The position numbers and the translations under genes are program-made. 11,842 nt of DNA from Frankiales bacterium (lineage in GTDB: Bacteria; Actinomycetota; Actinomycetes; Mycobacteriales; SCTD01): NCBI GenBank assembly GCA_025965735.1, contig JAOPWK010000273.1:1-11842 (forward strand), written 5' to 3'. The notes below the pieces were generated by a model. That model had not been told where the DNA came from. It was given only the letters and a program-made list of their open reading frames with translations, and ran no database searches. Below are positions 1-6,593 of this stretch, one piece after another. Positions within the stretch are counted from its first letter, which is position 1; each line of letters opens with the position of its first letter.

Positions 1-1557
1 CGCGGCAGGCGCCGGTGCGGGAGCCGCCGGAGCCGGAGCCGCGGCAGGTGCACCCGCCGCCGTCGGCCAGGCCGCTGCCGCGAGCCGGATGACGTGGAAG
101 CCGGTCTCCTGCCCCGACACCCAGATCTCCCTGCGCTCGGGCACGAACTCCACCGTGCCGCCCACGTGCAGGCCGGCGCGCGTGGGCTGTGTCGGGTCGA
201 AGCGCCCCTTGAGCAGGCCGTCCTGGGTGTTCTGCGTGGCAGGCGGGCTGAAGTAGGCCACCTCGCGCGGCGCCTCCGGGTCGCGGACGTCGAAGATCCG
301 CAGGCCCGAGCGGAGCATGCTGCACGCGACGATGCCCGGCTCGACCTGCTGCGGGACGCTGCAGTAGTGGCCGGTGTACGGCCCGCCGAGCAGCGGTGAG
401 GTGTCCTCCGCGAGCTCGGCCTGGACGTCGCGCTGGTGCACCTCGAGCCGCAGGTTCGACACGACGGTCGGGTTGCGCGGGTCGGCCACGTCGAGCAGCC
501 GGGCCGCGCCGACGTCGCCCTCGGGGTCGTTGGCCACCTCCAGCGTCCCGCGGCCGCCGAACTCGTCGGACTCGACGAGCAGCGACCGGCCGCCGATGGT
601 CACCGGGATGGTGTTCTGCGGGATGCTCTTCTCCGGCCAGCTGACCCTGCCGAGCGGCTCGAAGCGGGGGTTCGCCTCCCGGTCCTGGATGCTGCTGACG
701 TCGAAGACAGCCATGCCGACCAGCGGGTCGCCCAGGATGGCGCTGTAGAGCAGCCTGCCGTCGGCGCTGGTCGAGAGGCCGTGCGAGTTGATCGTGTCGT
801 CCTGCACCAGGAAGGCAGGGGCGGCCGGGTCGGTGAGGTCGACCGCAGTGATCCCGCCGCCGCCGGCGGCGTAGTAGGTGCGGCCGTCGGCGGAGAACTG
901 GCCCTCGTGCCCGATCCGCGCCTCCTGGTTCGGCGCGAGCGGCACGCCGTCCACCAGGCTGTTGAGCAGCCGCGGGTTCGTGCAGTCGGTCTTGAGGTCG
1001 TAGACCTCCAGCACGCCGGGCGCCTGCACCGCGTTGCCGAGAACGCCGACGAGCAGGCCGCGCTCCTCGTTCAGGCTCATCGCCTCGTGCGGCGACTGCA
1101 TCGCCGGGCTGCGCAGGAACGCGGTCTCGACCGGCTCCGTCGGGTCGCTGACGTCCATCACGTGCACGCCGAGCGGGACGGCTCCGCCCGGGAGCGGCGC
1201 CGGGTTGCGCACGTCGATGTTGGCGACCCCGAGGGGCAGGCCACCGGGATCACCGTTGTAGTAGGCGCACTCGCCGTACTTCTCGACCCGCCAGCCGGCC
1301 AGGCTCGGGAAGTGCCCGACCTCGGTGGCGTTGCAGGTGTAGCCCTCGGCGGCCCGGCCGCTGGCTATGTCGGCCGGCGGGATCCGTCCCTGCATGCCCG
1401 TCTCCGGCTTGTCGCCGGGCGAGCAGGAGGCGGCCCTAGGGGTGGCGGCGGCCGGAAGCGGGGCCTCAGCGGCCACGGCGGTGAGCCCGAAGGCGACCGC
1501 CGGCGCGAGCAGGAGCGCCGCGGACACGGCGACCAGCCGGGGACGGGCGAGCGGCAC
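1..1557 (-). CDS. Secreted LVIVD-repeat (beta-propeller-like) protein, C-terminus cut by window edge
   Basis: The reading frame is open for 519 codons from a GTG at 1557 to the window edge, so the C-terminus is missing. The start is supported by a GGAGG five bases upstream and by an immediate signal peptide: Arg residues, then a hydrophobic core (residues 8-29) ending near AVAA/EAP at about 30. The mature part carries repeated strands of the form hydrophobic-x-DVxDPxxP, the LVIVD signature: GVHVMDVSDP (130-139), ITAVDLTDP (236-244), LLDVADP (354-360) and LRIFDVRDP (419-427). Such repeats are predicted to form a propeller-like surface fold of unknown function. Six cysteines (45, 75, 97, 192, 399, 412) fit an exported, disulfide-bonded protein. 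From about residue 499 the chain becomes Ala/Pro-rich, like a wall-spanning linker. It is transcribed divergently from the cyclic-di-GMP gene. Export and family are fairly sure; the ligand is unknown. Confidence 0.85.
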   Translation of the reverse strand, partial: MPLARPRLVAVSAALLLAPAVAFGLTAVAAEAPLPAAATPRAASCSPGDKPETGMQGRIPPADIASGRAAEGYTCNATEVGHFPSLAGWRVEKYGECAYYNGDPGGLPLGVANIDVRNPAPLPGGAVPLGVHVMDVSDPTEPVETAFLRSPAMQSPHEAMSLNEERGLLVGVLGNAVQAPGVLEVYDLKTDCTNPRLLNSLVDGVPLAPNQEARIGHEGQFSADGRTYYAAGGGGITAVDLTDPAAPAFLVQDDTINSHGLSTSADGRLLYSAILGDPLVGMAVFDVSSIQDREANPRFEPLGRVSWPEKSIPQNTIPVTIGGRSLLVESDEFGGRGTLEVANDPEGDVGAARLLDVADPRNPTVVSNLRLEVHQRDVQAELAEDTSPLLGGPYTGHYCSVPQQVEPGIVACSMLRSGLRIFDVRDPEAPREVAYFSPPATQNTQDGLLKGRFDPTQPTRAGLHVGGTVEFVPERREIWVSGQETGFHVIRLAAAAWPTAAGAPAAAPAPAAPAPAPAA

Positions 1558-1648
1558 GGGGCCTCCAGGGGACGGGCCCGAGCACGCCGACCGGGTCGCG
1601 CCGACGGTACGCGCCGACCCTTCGTCCTGGGGTCGATCAGCCACGGCT

Positions 1649-1660
1649 GTGACTGGTCAC
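1649..1660. promoter_or_regulatory. Inverted repeat GTGAC-TG-GTCAC upstream of the cyclic-di-GMP gene
   Basis: A perfect 5-bp inverted repeat with a 2-base centre lies between the two divergent genes. A second short inverted repeat, AGCC-AC-GGCT, adjoins it at 1639-1648. A further GTGAC half-site at 1670-1674 forms the likely -35 of the downstream promoter. This layout suggests an operator for a dimeric regulator, but the arms are short and chance is possible in such GC-rich DNA. Confidence 0.3.
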
Positions 1661-1669
1661 TTCGGGCTA

Positions 1670-1698
1670 GTGACGGGCTGCAGCGACGCGCCTACCGT
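1670..1698 (+). promoter_or_regulatory. Candidate sigma-70-type promoter for the GGDEF-EAL gene
   Basis: GTGACG (1670-1675) resembles a TTGACA -35 box and TACCGT (1693-1698) a TANNNT -10 box, with a 17-base spacer. Transcription would start near 1705, about 26 bases before the ATG at 1731, leaving room for the AAAGGA ribosome site at 1718-1723. This is seen by eye only. Confidence 0.4.
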
Positions 1699-1730
1699 GC
1701 GCGACGCAAGATGCCACGAAAGGACCCGAG

Positions 1731-3986
1731 ATGCGCACGCTGCCGAACCTGCATCTCGCCCGCCCGCGCGACCTCGCCGACGACCGCCTCGACCCGCAGT
1801 CACGCGCCGCGGCCGCCTACGCGGTCGGCCGCTTCGCCATCGCCCTCATCGCGCTGGTCATGCTGAGCGTCCGGACCGCCACCGGCCCCGGTCAGGACCT
1901 CGTCCCGGTCCTGCTGGTGCACGTGGCCTTCGCCCTGAGCGCCCTGGTCGCCGGGCTCGTCGTCCTCGCCGCCGACGACGCCGCGAGGGCGCGGTGGGTC
2001 CATGGCCTCGTCCTCGCCGACGTGATGGCCTTCGCGCTGTACAGCCTCGCCTTCAGCTCCGTGCCGGGCGCAGGGACGCTGTGGCCGGTCTTCGTCCTGC
2101 TGGCCGGCCCGCTGCTGTGGGGCTGGCGCGGCGTCCTCATGACCGGCGTCCCCACCGGCGTGATCGCGAGCCTGTTGCCGCAGCGCGACGAGCTGGGGCA
2201 GGCCTCCACCGCGTGGGAGGTCTGGCTGCTCGTCCTGCTCCTCACCGTGCCGGCGGCGGTCGTGTCGACCTTCGTCCGTCGCGGCAGCCTGCGGCTGGCC
2301 CGCGCGGAGGAGCACTTCCGCACCGCCTTCGACGACGCCTCCAGCGGCATGGCGCTGCTCCACCGCGACGGGCGGATCCTGCGCGCCAACCCCGCGCTGC
2401 ACGCCCTCCTCGGTGTCGAGCAGCTGACGGGGGCGCGGCTGGCGGACTTCGCCACCGACGAGCAGGTCCTGCTCACCGGGCTGGCCGGGCTGTCCAGCGA
2501 GCACCGCGCCTCGCGCTTCGAGGTCGGCCTGCAGGGGGCCGACGTCGAGCCGCGCTGGGTCAGCGTCGTCGCCTCAGCCATCTGCACGGACGGCCAGGTG
2601 CGCCGGGTGATCCTGCAGGCGGAGGACATCACCGAGCGGCGCCGGCTCCAGGACCGGCTGGCCTTCGAGGCCACGCACGACTCCCTGACCGGCCTGCCGA
2701 ACCAGCGCGTGCTGCACGACGCGCTCTGCGAGGCGCTGGCGGAGCACCGACCGGTGGCGGTCCTGTTCGTGGACCTCGACCGCTTCAAGCTCGTCAACGA
2801 CTCGCTGGGTCACGCCGCCGGGGACCGGCTCCTCGTCGCGGTGAGCCACCGGCTGCAGGCGTGCCTGCGCGCGGAGGACCTGGTGGCGCGGCTGGGCGGC
2901 GACGAGTTCGTCATCCTCTGCAGGCCCTCCGACGACGACGGCGCCGCGCAGGCGAACCAGCTGGCGCAGCGGGTCGTGCTGGCGCTGCGGCCCGCGCACT
3001 CCACCCTCGACGGCATGCTGAGCGCGACGGGGAGCGTCGGCGTCGCGCTGTCGAACGGGGACGCGACTGTCGGCACGCTGATCCGCGACGCCGACACCGC
3101 GATGTACGCCGCCAAGGCCGCCGGCGGGAACCGCGCGATGGTGTTCAACGACCAGCTGAGGCTGGACGTGGTGCGCCGGCACGAGATCGAGAGCGGCCTG
3201 CGGGACGCGCTCGACGCGGGGGGCCCCTCCCTGGCCTACCAGCCGATCATCGACGAGGCCGGGCGCATCGTCGCCGCGGAGGCCCTGCTGCGCTGGACGC
3301 ACAAGGGGGTGCCGATCGACCCCGCGGAGGTGGTCGTCGTGGCCGAGCAGAGCGCGCTCATCGGCGACCTCGGCTGGTTCGTCCTGCGCCGCGCGCTGCA
3401 GGAGAGCGCCACCTGGCCGGCCGACGTGCGGCTGCACGTCAACGTCAGCGCGCACCAGCTCGACGACGGCTTCCACGACGCGCTGGCGGCGCTGCTCCAG
3501 GAGACGCGCCCGCTGCCGGGTCGCCTGTGCCTGGAGCTCACCGAGACCGCGGTACGCGACGACATCGACGGGCTGGTGACCAAGCTGCAGCAGCTCAGGG
3601 CGCTGGGGATCCGGCTGGCCATCGACGACTTCGGCGTCGGGAACGCCTCGCTCACCTACCTCGCGCGCCTGCCCGTGCAGGACCTGAAGATCGACCGCTC
3701 CTTCATCAGCGGGCTGCCGGACGACGCCGGCAACGTCGCGATCGTCGCGGGCGTGGCCGCCATGGCCCGCGCCTACGGGATGCAGATCATCGCCGAGGGC
3801 GTCGAGACCCGCGCCCAGGACCTGACGGCCGTGCGGCTCGGCTGCACGCAGCGGCAGGGCTACCTGCACCACCGGCCGATGACCCACGACGCGCTCCAGC
3901 GGCTCTGGCCGCTCGAGCCGCCGCTCGTCGCCGTCCCGCGCGCCCGCGCCGTGGCCGACGGCAGCGTCTTCCGCGCCGTCCGCTGA
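1731..3986 (+). CDS. Membrane-bound PAS-GGDEF-EAL cyclic-di-GMP synthase/phosphodiesterase
   Basis: The 751-aa protein should make and/or break the second messenger cyclic di-GMP. The N-terminal 30-182 region holds about five hydrophobic membrane segments, followed by a PAS-like sensor (about 193-305) ending in the typical ITERR-x-x-Q linker. The GGDEF domain (about 308-475) keeps the metal region DLDRFK (348-353), the signature GGDEF (389-393) and the RxxD product-inhibition site RAED (380-383), five residues upstream. The EAL domain (about 485-730) keeps EALLRW (517-522), NVS (571-573), LELTET (601-606), IDDFGVG (631-637), LKIDRSF (652-658), IAEGVE (687-692) and QGYL (709-712). Both active sites therefore look intact, which leaves net direction open. 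The ATG has AAAGGA seven bases upstream. The gene stands alone, divergent from the LVIVD gene, and is followed by a strong hairpin. Confidence 0.95.
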   Translation: MRTLPNLHLARPRDLADDRLDPQSRAAAAYAVGRFAIALIALVMLSVRTATGPGQDLVPVLLVHVAFALSALVAGLVVLAADDAARARWVHGLVLADVMAFALYSLAFSSVPGAGTLWPVFVLLAGPLLWGWRGVLMTGVPTGVIASLLPQRDELGQASTAWEVWLLVLLLTVPAAVVSTFVRRGSLRLARAEEHFRTAFDDASSGMALLHRDGRILRANPALHALLGVEQLTGARLADFATDEQVLLTGLAGLSSEHRASRFEVGLQGADVEPRWVSVVASAICTDGQVRRVILQAEDITERRRLQDRLAFEATHDSLTGLPNQRVLHDALCEALAEHRPVAVLFVDLDRFKLVNDSLGHAAGDRLLVAVSHRLQACLRAEDLVARLGGDEFVILCRPSDDDGAAQANQLAQRVVLALRPAHSTLDGMLSATGSVGVALSNGDATVGTLIRDADTAMYAAKAAGGNRAMVFNDQLRLDVVRRHEIESGLRDALDAGGPSLAYQPIIDEAGRIVAAEALLRWTHKGVPIDPAEVVVVAEQSALIGDLGWFVLRRALQESATWPADVRLHVNVSAHQLDDGFHDALAALLQETRPLPGRLCLELTETAVRDDIDGLVTKLQQLRALGIRLAIDDFGVGNASLTYLARLPVQDLKIDRSFISGLPDDAGNVAIVAGVAAMARAYGMQIIAEGVETRAQDLTAVRLGCTQRQGYLHHRPMTHDALQRLWPLEPPLVAVPRARAVADGSVFRAVR

Positions 3987-4015
3987 CGCGGGAAGTCCCT
4001 GCTCCGGACGCGACA

Positions 4016-4047
4016 GCGCCCCCGACGAGGCGAGTCGTCAGGGGCGC
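4016..4047 (+). terminator. Strong hairpin after the GGDEF-EAL gene
   Basis: GCGCCCC-c-GACGA pairs with TCGTC-a-GGGGCGC around a 6-base loop, giving 12 pairs with one mismatch. It starts 30 bases after the stop codon. The following GTCTCCTT is only weakly T-rich, as is usual in high-GC Actinobacteria. It may serve both converging genes. Confidence 0.7.
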
Positions 4048-4097
4048 GTCTCCTTCCCAGAACGGTGTGATCGTGTCGTGGTCGCTGTGCACGCGCT

Positions 4098-4119
4098 CAC
4101 CCCGCGCGCCTGCGCGGTG
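4098..4119 (-). terminator. Weaker hairpin after the phosphoesterase gene
   Basis: CAC-(cc)-CGCGC pairs with GCGCG-GTG around a GCCT loop, just past the minus-strand stop codon at 4126. There is a 2-base bulge and no T-tract, so this could instead be incidental, with the stronger hairpin at 4016-4047 doing the work. Confidence 0.35.
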
Positions 4120-4125
4120 GGCGGG

Positions 4126-5556
4126 TCAGCCGAGGTAGAGGAACCCGTACGCCTCGTCGCGGAACGGGATCCCGGCTGCCTCCAGGGCGGCGTCCCAGTC
4201 GCCGGTGCAGGTGGGGTCGGCGCCCTCCATGCCGTGGTCGGCGGTCATCAGCACCACCACGTCGTCGAGCAGCCCGCGCTCCTCGACGAGGTCGAGCCAG
4301 ACGCCGAGCCGGCGGTCGGCATCGCGCAGGCCGGCTCGCGCGATGTCGGACCCCGGACCGCCGGCGTGGTGCGCCGAGTCGGTGAGCGTGGTGTTCCACC
4401 AGGTGAGCCGCGGCGGCTCGTCCTCGCGCCACAGCCCCAGCACCTGGTCCAGCCCGATCGCATCGACCGACGTGGCCCAGGTGTAGTCGCTGTCGGCCGC
4501 GACCTGCTCCTGCGTCGCGTGCACGTCCGCCTCGGCCGGCGGGAGGAAGTCGGCAAGGCTGCCGCCCCCGCCGCCGCTGGCCTGGCTCTCGCGCAGCAGG
4601 GCGAAGGTGGAGTACGTCGCGCCGGCGTCGATCGGCTCGTTGACGCAGGCGCTGCGGGTGCCGGTGGGCAGCCGCTCGAAGACGGTGCGCACGCCCGGGC
4701 GCAGCCAGTCCGAGGAGCGGTGCCAGGTGGCGGAGGAGTTCGCGACGACCTGCTCTCCGCTGACCCGGTCGTAGTAGGCGTTGTTCACGATGCCGTGCCG
4801 GCCGGGGCCGACACCGGTGAGCGCGCAGGTGTGGTTGACCAGCGTGACGCTCGGGAACTCCGCGATGGCCCCGCCGCGGTAGGCGCAGCCGCGGGCGAGC
4901 AGCCGAGCGACGTTCGGCAGCGTCCCGTCGGCGGCCAGCGCGAGGAGCTCGGCGCTGGGGGCGCCGTCCCAGAGCAGGCCGACGACGTGCTTGGCGCCGG
5001 GCCAGACGTGGTCGAGCGGCCGGCCCTCCATGCCGTCGTACGAGCCGCCGGCCAGGTGCGCCAGCGTCGCGGCGACGTCGACCGTCCGGGCGACCGCGTC
5101 GACGACCCCGGAGGCCTGCACGCCGTGGCCGGACAGCAGCAGCGGCGCACGGGACTGCAGCCCGTTGAGCGAGCCGTGCTCGCCGAGGTGCCCGCCGCTG
5201 TCGGTCCAGCAGTGCGCTCCGGTGTGCACGACGGCGAGGTCGGGAGCGCGCGGGTCGGCGAACAGCGAGTGCAGCCGGACGGCGGCGAACGGGTAGCTGC
5301 TGTCGCCGTAGGGGTCCTGGTCGGCGACCGGGTCGCGTCCGGCGAGCAGCGTGGTGGCGCCGTCCGCGGTCAGCGCGACGTGTCCGGCGCTGTCGGCGAC
5401 GTGCACCAGCCCCTTCTCGAGCCAGCAGACGAGGTCGACGACGTGCGCGAGCGCCGGGTCGAGCAGCACGTCCAGCGCGCGGTCGCGCAGAGCAGCCGTC
5501 GTGAGGCCCGAGCGCACGACAGCGGCGGCGGTCAGGTCACGGGACGGCAGCGGCAC
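4126..5556 (-). CDS. Alkaline-phosphatase-superfamily phosphodiesterase/pyrophosphatase, circularly permuted motif order
   Basis: This 476-aa protein carries the two-metal site of nucleotide pyrophosphatase/phosphodiesterase-like enzymes. It has a metal Asp in LLWDG (D197), a nucleophile in FPSVT (T238) followed by N241 and PGRHGI (251-256), metal ligands D393 and H397 in TDSAHH, and the ADHGM pair D439/H440 or the adjacent positions. The last ligand, His in GEHGSL (about H127) with RAPLLLSGHGV (136-146) and VDVAATLAHLAG (159-170), normally lies C-terminal but here precedes the rest. The protein then ends shortly after the DHGM motif with GFLYLG. It lacks a signal peptide, so it is probably cytoplasmic. 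The GTG start has only AGG eight bases upstream. A perfect terminator separates it from the whiB7 unit. Its substrate cannot be told from sequence. Confidence 0.85.
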   Translation of the reverse strand: MPLPSRDLTAAAVVRSGLTTAALRDRALDVLLDPALAHVVDLVCWLEKGLVHVADSAGHVALTADGATTLLAGRDPVADQDPYGDSSYPFAAVRLHSLFADPRAPDLAVVHTGAHCWTDSGGHLGEHGSLNGLQSRAPLLLSGHGVQASGVVDAVARTVDVAATLAHLAGGSYDGMEGRPLDHVWPGAKHVVGLLWDGAPSAELLALAADGTLPNVARLLARGCAYRGGAIAEFPSVTLVNHTCALTGVGPGRHGIVNNAYYDRVSGEQVVANSSATWHRSSDWLRPGVRTVFERLPTGTRSACVNEPIDAGATYSTFALLRESQASGGGGGSLADFLPPAEADVHATQEQVAADSDYTWATSVDAIGLDQVLGLWREDEPPRLTWWNTTLTDSAHHAGGPGSDIARAGLRDADRRLGVWLDLVEERGLLDDVVVLMTADHGMEGADPTCTGDWDAALEAAGIPFRDEAYGFLYLG

Positions 5557-5577
5557 GTCATGAGCCTAGTGACGACA

Positions 5578-5610
5578 CCGCCCCCGCACCGTCTGACGGT
5601 GCGGGGGCGG
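5578..5610 (-). terminator. 15-bp perfect terminator hairpin ending the whiB7 unit
   Basis: CCGCCCCCGCACCGT and ACGGTGCGGGGGCGG pair perfectly around a 3-base CTG loop. It lies eight bases past the stop codon of the 62-aa gene and 21 bases before the phosphoesterase start, so it should isolate the two minus-strand units. No real T-tract follows. The stem strength makes a terminator the natural reading. Confidence 0.8.
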
Positions 5611-5618
5611 CGACGCTG

Positions 5619-5807
5619 CTAGCTGAGCGCCAGGCGGAGGAGCCGGGCGCGCGTGGCGGCCGTCTGCGCGCGCCGGTCGAGGCGGCGCAGCCGGGTGAGG
5701 CGCAGAGCGCGGGACTCGCGCGCTGCCAGGGACTGTCGTTCGTGCTGCTCGCGGGAGGCGAGCAGCAGCTGGGTGGTGGTGTCGTACACGGCACTGCTCC
5801 TGTTCAT
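5619..5807 (-). CDS. 62-aa Arg-rich hypothetical protein downstream of whiB7
   Basis: I do not recognise a family. The protein starts at an ATG with AGGA nine bases upstream, 18 bases after the whiB7 stop codon, and ends eight bases before the 15-bp terminator, so it should be co-transcribed with whiB7. It has 14 Arg and no Lys among 62 residues. The first 20 residues are mixed polar, and the rest (about 20-62) alternates Arg and Leu/Ala in a pattern that should form a strongly basic amphipathic helix. It has no Cys and no membrane segment. A nucleic-acid or ribosome-binding role would suit the composition, but that is only a guess. A non-coding 3' region is the alternative; its tight placement between whiB7 and the terminator argues for a gene. 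Confidence 0.6.
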   Translation of the reverse strand: MNRSSAVYDTTTQLLLASREQHERQSLAARESRALRLTRLRRLDRRAQTAATRARLLRLALS

Positions 5808-5825
5808 GGGATGAGGTCCTGGTCG

Positions 5826-6173
5826 CTAGGCGGCGACCGCGTCCTTGCGCGGCCGGCCACGGGGGCGCTTGCGGGGGACGACGACGCCGGACACGACCAG
5901 CTGGCCGCCCCAGACGCCCCACGGCTCGCGGCGTTCGAGCGCGCCGGCCAGGCACGCCTCGCGCAGCGGGCACGGGACGCAGAGGGCCTTGGCGTCCTCC
6001 ACGTCGGAGGGCGACTCGGCGAACCAGAGGTCAGGGTCTGCGGTCCAGCACGGCAGCGCCGCGTCGTCCGCGCAGGGGGTCGTCAGCGCGGAGGTCAGGT
6101 CGATCTCCACCGGCTGGTCGGTCGGCTGGTCGGTCGGCTGGTCGGTCGGCTGGGCTGTCAGAGCGGCGAGCAC
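5826..6173 (-). CDS. whiB7: WhiB7-type iron-sulfur transcription regulator
   Basis: This 115-aa WhiB-family protein should bind the principal sigma factor and activate intrinsic antibiotic-resistance genes, including its own. Four cysteines for the 4Fe-4S cluster are present: C42 (PCW), then C65 and C68 (CVPC) and C74. The GVWGG turn is at 86-90. The tail carries RPRGRPRK (103-110), the AT-hook that distinguishes WhiB7 from other WhiB proteins. The stretch ALERREPWGVWGG is also very WhiB7-like. Position next to uvrD2 agrees with the mycobacterial order. The start is a GTG with GAAGG nine bases upstream. Oddly, residues 8-21 are a QPTD repeat encoded by a 12-bp tandem repeat, and an additional Cys (C34) precedes the cluster. 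A leader of about 0.4 kb with attenuator elements precedes the gene. Confidence 0.93.
   Translation of the reverse strand: MLAALTAQPTDQPTDQPTDQPVEIDLTSALTTPCADDAALPCWTADPDLWFAESPSDVEDAKALCVPCPLREACLAGALERREPWGVWGGQLVVSGVVVPRKRPRGRPRKDAVAA
6111..6153. repeat. 12-bp tandem repeat inside the whiB7 N-terminus
   Basis: The unit GTCGGCTGGTCG (plus strand) occurs as two full copies (6121-6132, 6133-6144) flanked by partial copies. As a multiple of three it keeps the whiB7 frame and encodes the repeated tetrapeptide QPTD at residues 8-21. Slippage would change the length of the N-terminal extension without breaking the gene. Confidence 0.85.
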
Positions 6174-6272
6174 CGTCGGTCACCTTCGATCTGCTGCATG
6201 GCCCTGTAGGGCCGGACTTCGTGTGGGTCGGGGGCCGGTGGGCCCGTGAGCGGCTTGCTCCGGACAACGGAA

Positions 6273-6307
6273 GAGGCCGCGGATCCCGTGTCGGGTTCCG
6301 CGGCCTC
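6273..6307 (-). terminator. whiB7 leader attenuator terminator
   Basis: Arms GAGGCCGCGGA and TCCGCGGCCTC (11 bp) are extended, after one T-T mismatch, by CCCG/CGGG around a 3-base loop. On the minus strand the stem is followed by TTCCGTTGT, a modest T-rich run. It sits after the leader ORF stop and 100 bases before the whiB7 start, which is where an intrinsic attenuator is expected. Early termination upstream of whiB7 is established in mycobacteria; the same role here is inferred. Confidence 0.7.
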
Positions 6308-6350
6308 GAGGTGCGAGTCGGTCTGGCTGTCAGACCGGTGCGCCTCGAGG
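6304..6350 (-). promoter_or_regulatory. Antiterminator-like fold overlapping the attenuator
   Basis: Two copies of the self-complementary octamer CCTCGAGG (6343-6350 and 6304-6311) can pair with each other around a 7-bp stem, CGGTCTG/CAGACCG (6331-6337 and 6319-6325), which straddles the leader ORF stop codon. The downstream octamer shares bases 6304-6307 with the terminator arm, so the two folds compete. The upstream octamer is inside the last codons of the leader ORF, where a terminating ribosome would cover it. Confidence 0.5.
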
Positions 6351-6545
6351 AGGAGAACCCGGGAGATCGGTGGTGCGGACGCCGGCGACGGCGGCCTGGG
6401 CAGCGGCGGCCGGAACGACGGCCGTTCCGGCGAAGGACAGACCTGTCCCCTGCGCAGCCGCGTCCGGCGCCGTGAAGGCGCTGTGCTCGGAGGCGACGTG
6501 GCAGGACAGGCCGATGGCCGGCGTGTTCATGAGAGTGCTCTTCAC
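6330..6545 (-). CDS. Leader ORF (71 aa) upstream of whiB7
   Basis: A GTG at 6545 follows an excellent ribosome site, AAGGAGGT, with seven bases of spacing, and the frame runs 71 codons to a TGA at 6330. The peptide is Ala-rich with a hydrophobic middle (about 42-61) and resembles nothing I recognise. It lies between the predicted whiB7 promoter and the attenuator, and its stop codon falls in the antiterminator-like hairpin. It is thus best read as the regulatory upstream ORF through which translation inhibitors would induce whiB7. An in-frame ATG at codon 6 is an alternative start. The start site is well supported; that the peptide itself matters is not. Confidence 0.55.
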   Translation of the reverse strand: MKSTLMNTPAIGLSCHVASEHSAFTAPDAAAQGTGLSFAGTAVVPAAAAQAAVAGVRTTDLPGSPPRGAPV

Positions 6546-6572
6546 GTCGTCCACCTCCTTCGCGTCGCGGGT

Positions 6573-6586
6573 CCGGTGATCACCGG
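6573..6586. promoter_or_regulatory. 14-bp perfect palindrome at the predicted whiB7 transcription start
   Basis: CCGGTGATCACCGG reads the same on both strands. The predicted -10 box at 6594-6599 would place transcription start near 6587, so the palindrome would occupy about the first 14 bases of the leader as an operator or a 5' hairpin. A few palindromes of this length are expected by chance in a window this GC-rich, so only the position makes it notable. Confidence 0.35.
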
Positions 6587-6593
6587 TCCGTGG

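Noticed and set aside
1604..1609. Minus-strand TACCGT as a -10 box for the LVIVD gene
   Set aside because: No -35-like hexamer lies at 16-18 bases; only CCCCAG-like sequence is found there.
436..1866. Long plus-strand open frames over the LVIVD gene and into the cyclic-di-GMP gene (also 1367-4138)
   Set aside because: They are Arg/Ala/Gly-rich shadow frames of very GC-rich DNA. The opposite or alternative frame gives a clear signal peptide, LVIVD repeats, and the GGDEF and EAL motifs.
4078..5622. Plus-strand frame of about 514 codons antisense to the phosphoesterase
   Set aside because: It has no recognisable motif, while the minus strand carries the full metal-ligand set. It is a mirror frame.
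6158..6199. 13-codon ATG frame overlapping the whiB7 start, as a leader peptide
   Set aside because: Its only ribosome site (AGGG) is two bases from the ATG. The GAAGG nearby is correctly spaced for the whiB7 GTG, so chance is the better reading.
6200..6245. Two small GGCCC/GGGCC hairpins (6200-6213 and 6232-6245) between attenuator and whiB7
   Set aside because: Five-bp stems with four-base loops are common in DNA this GC-rich, and they show no clear link to the ribosome site.
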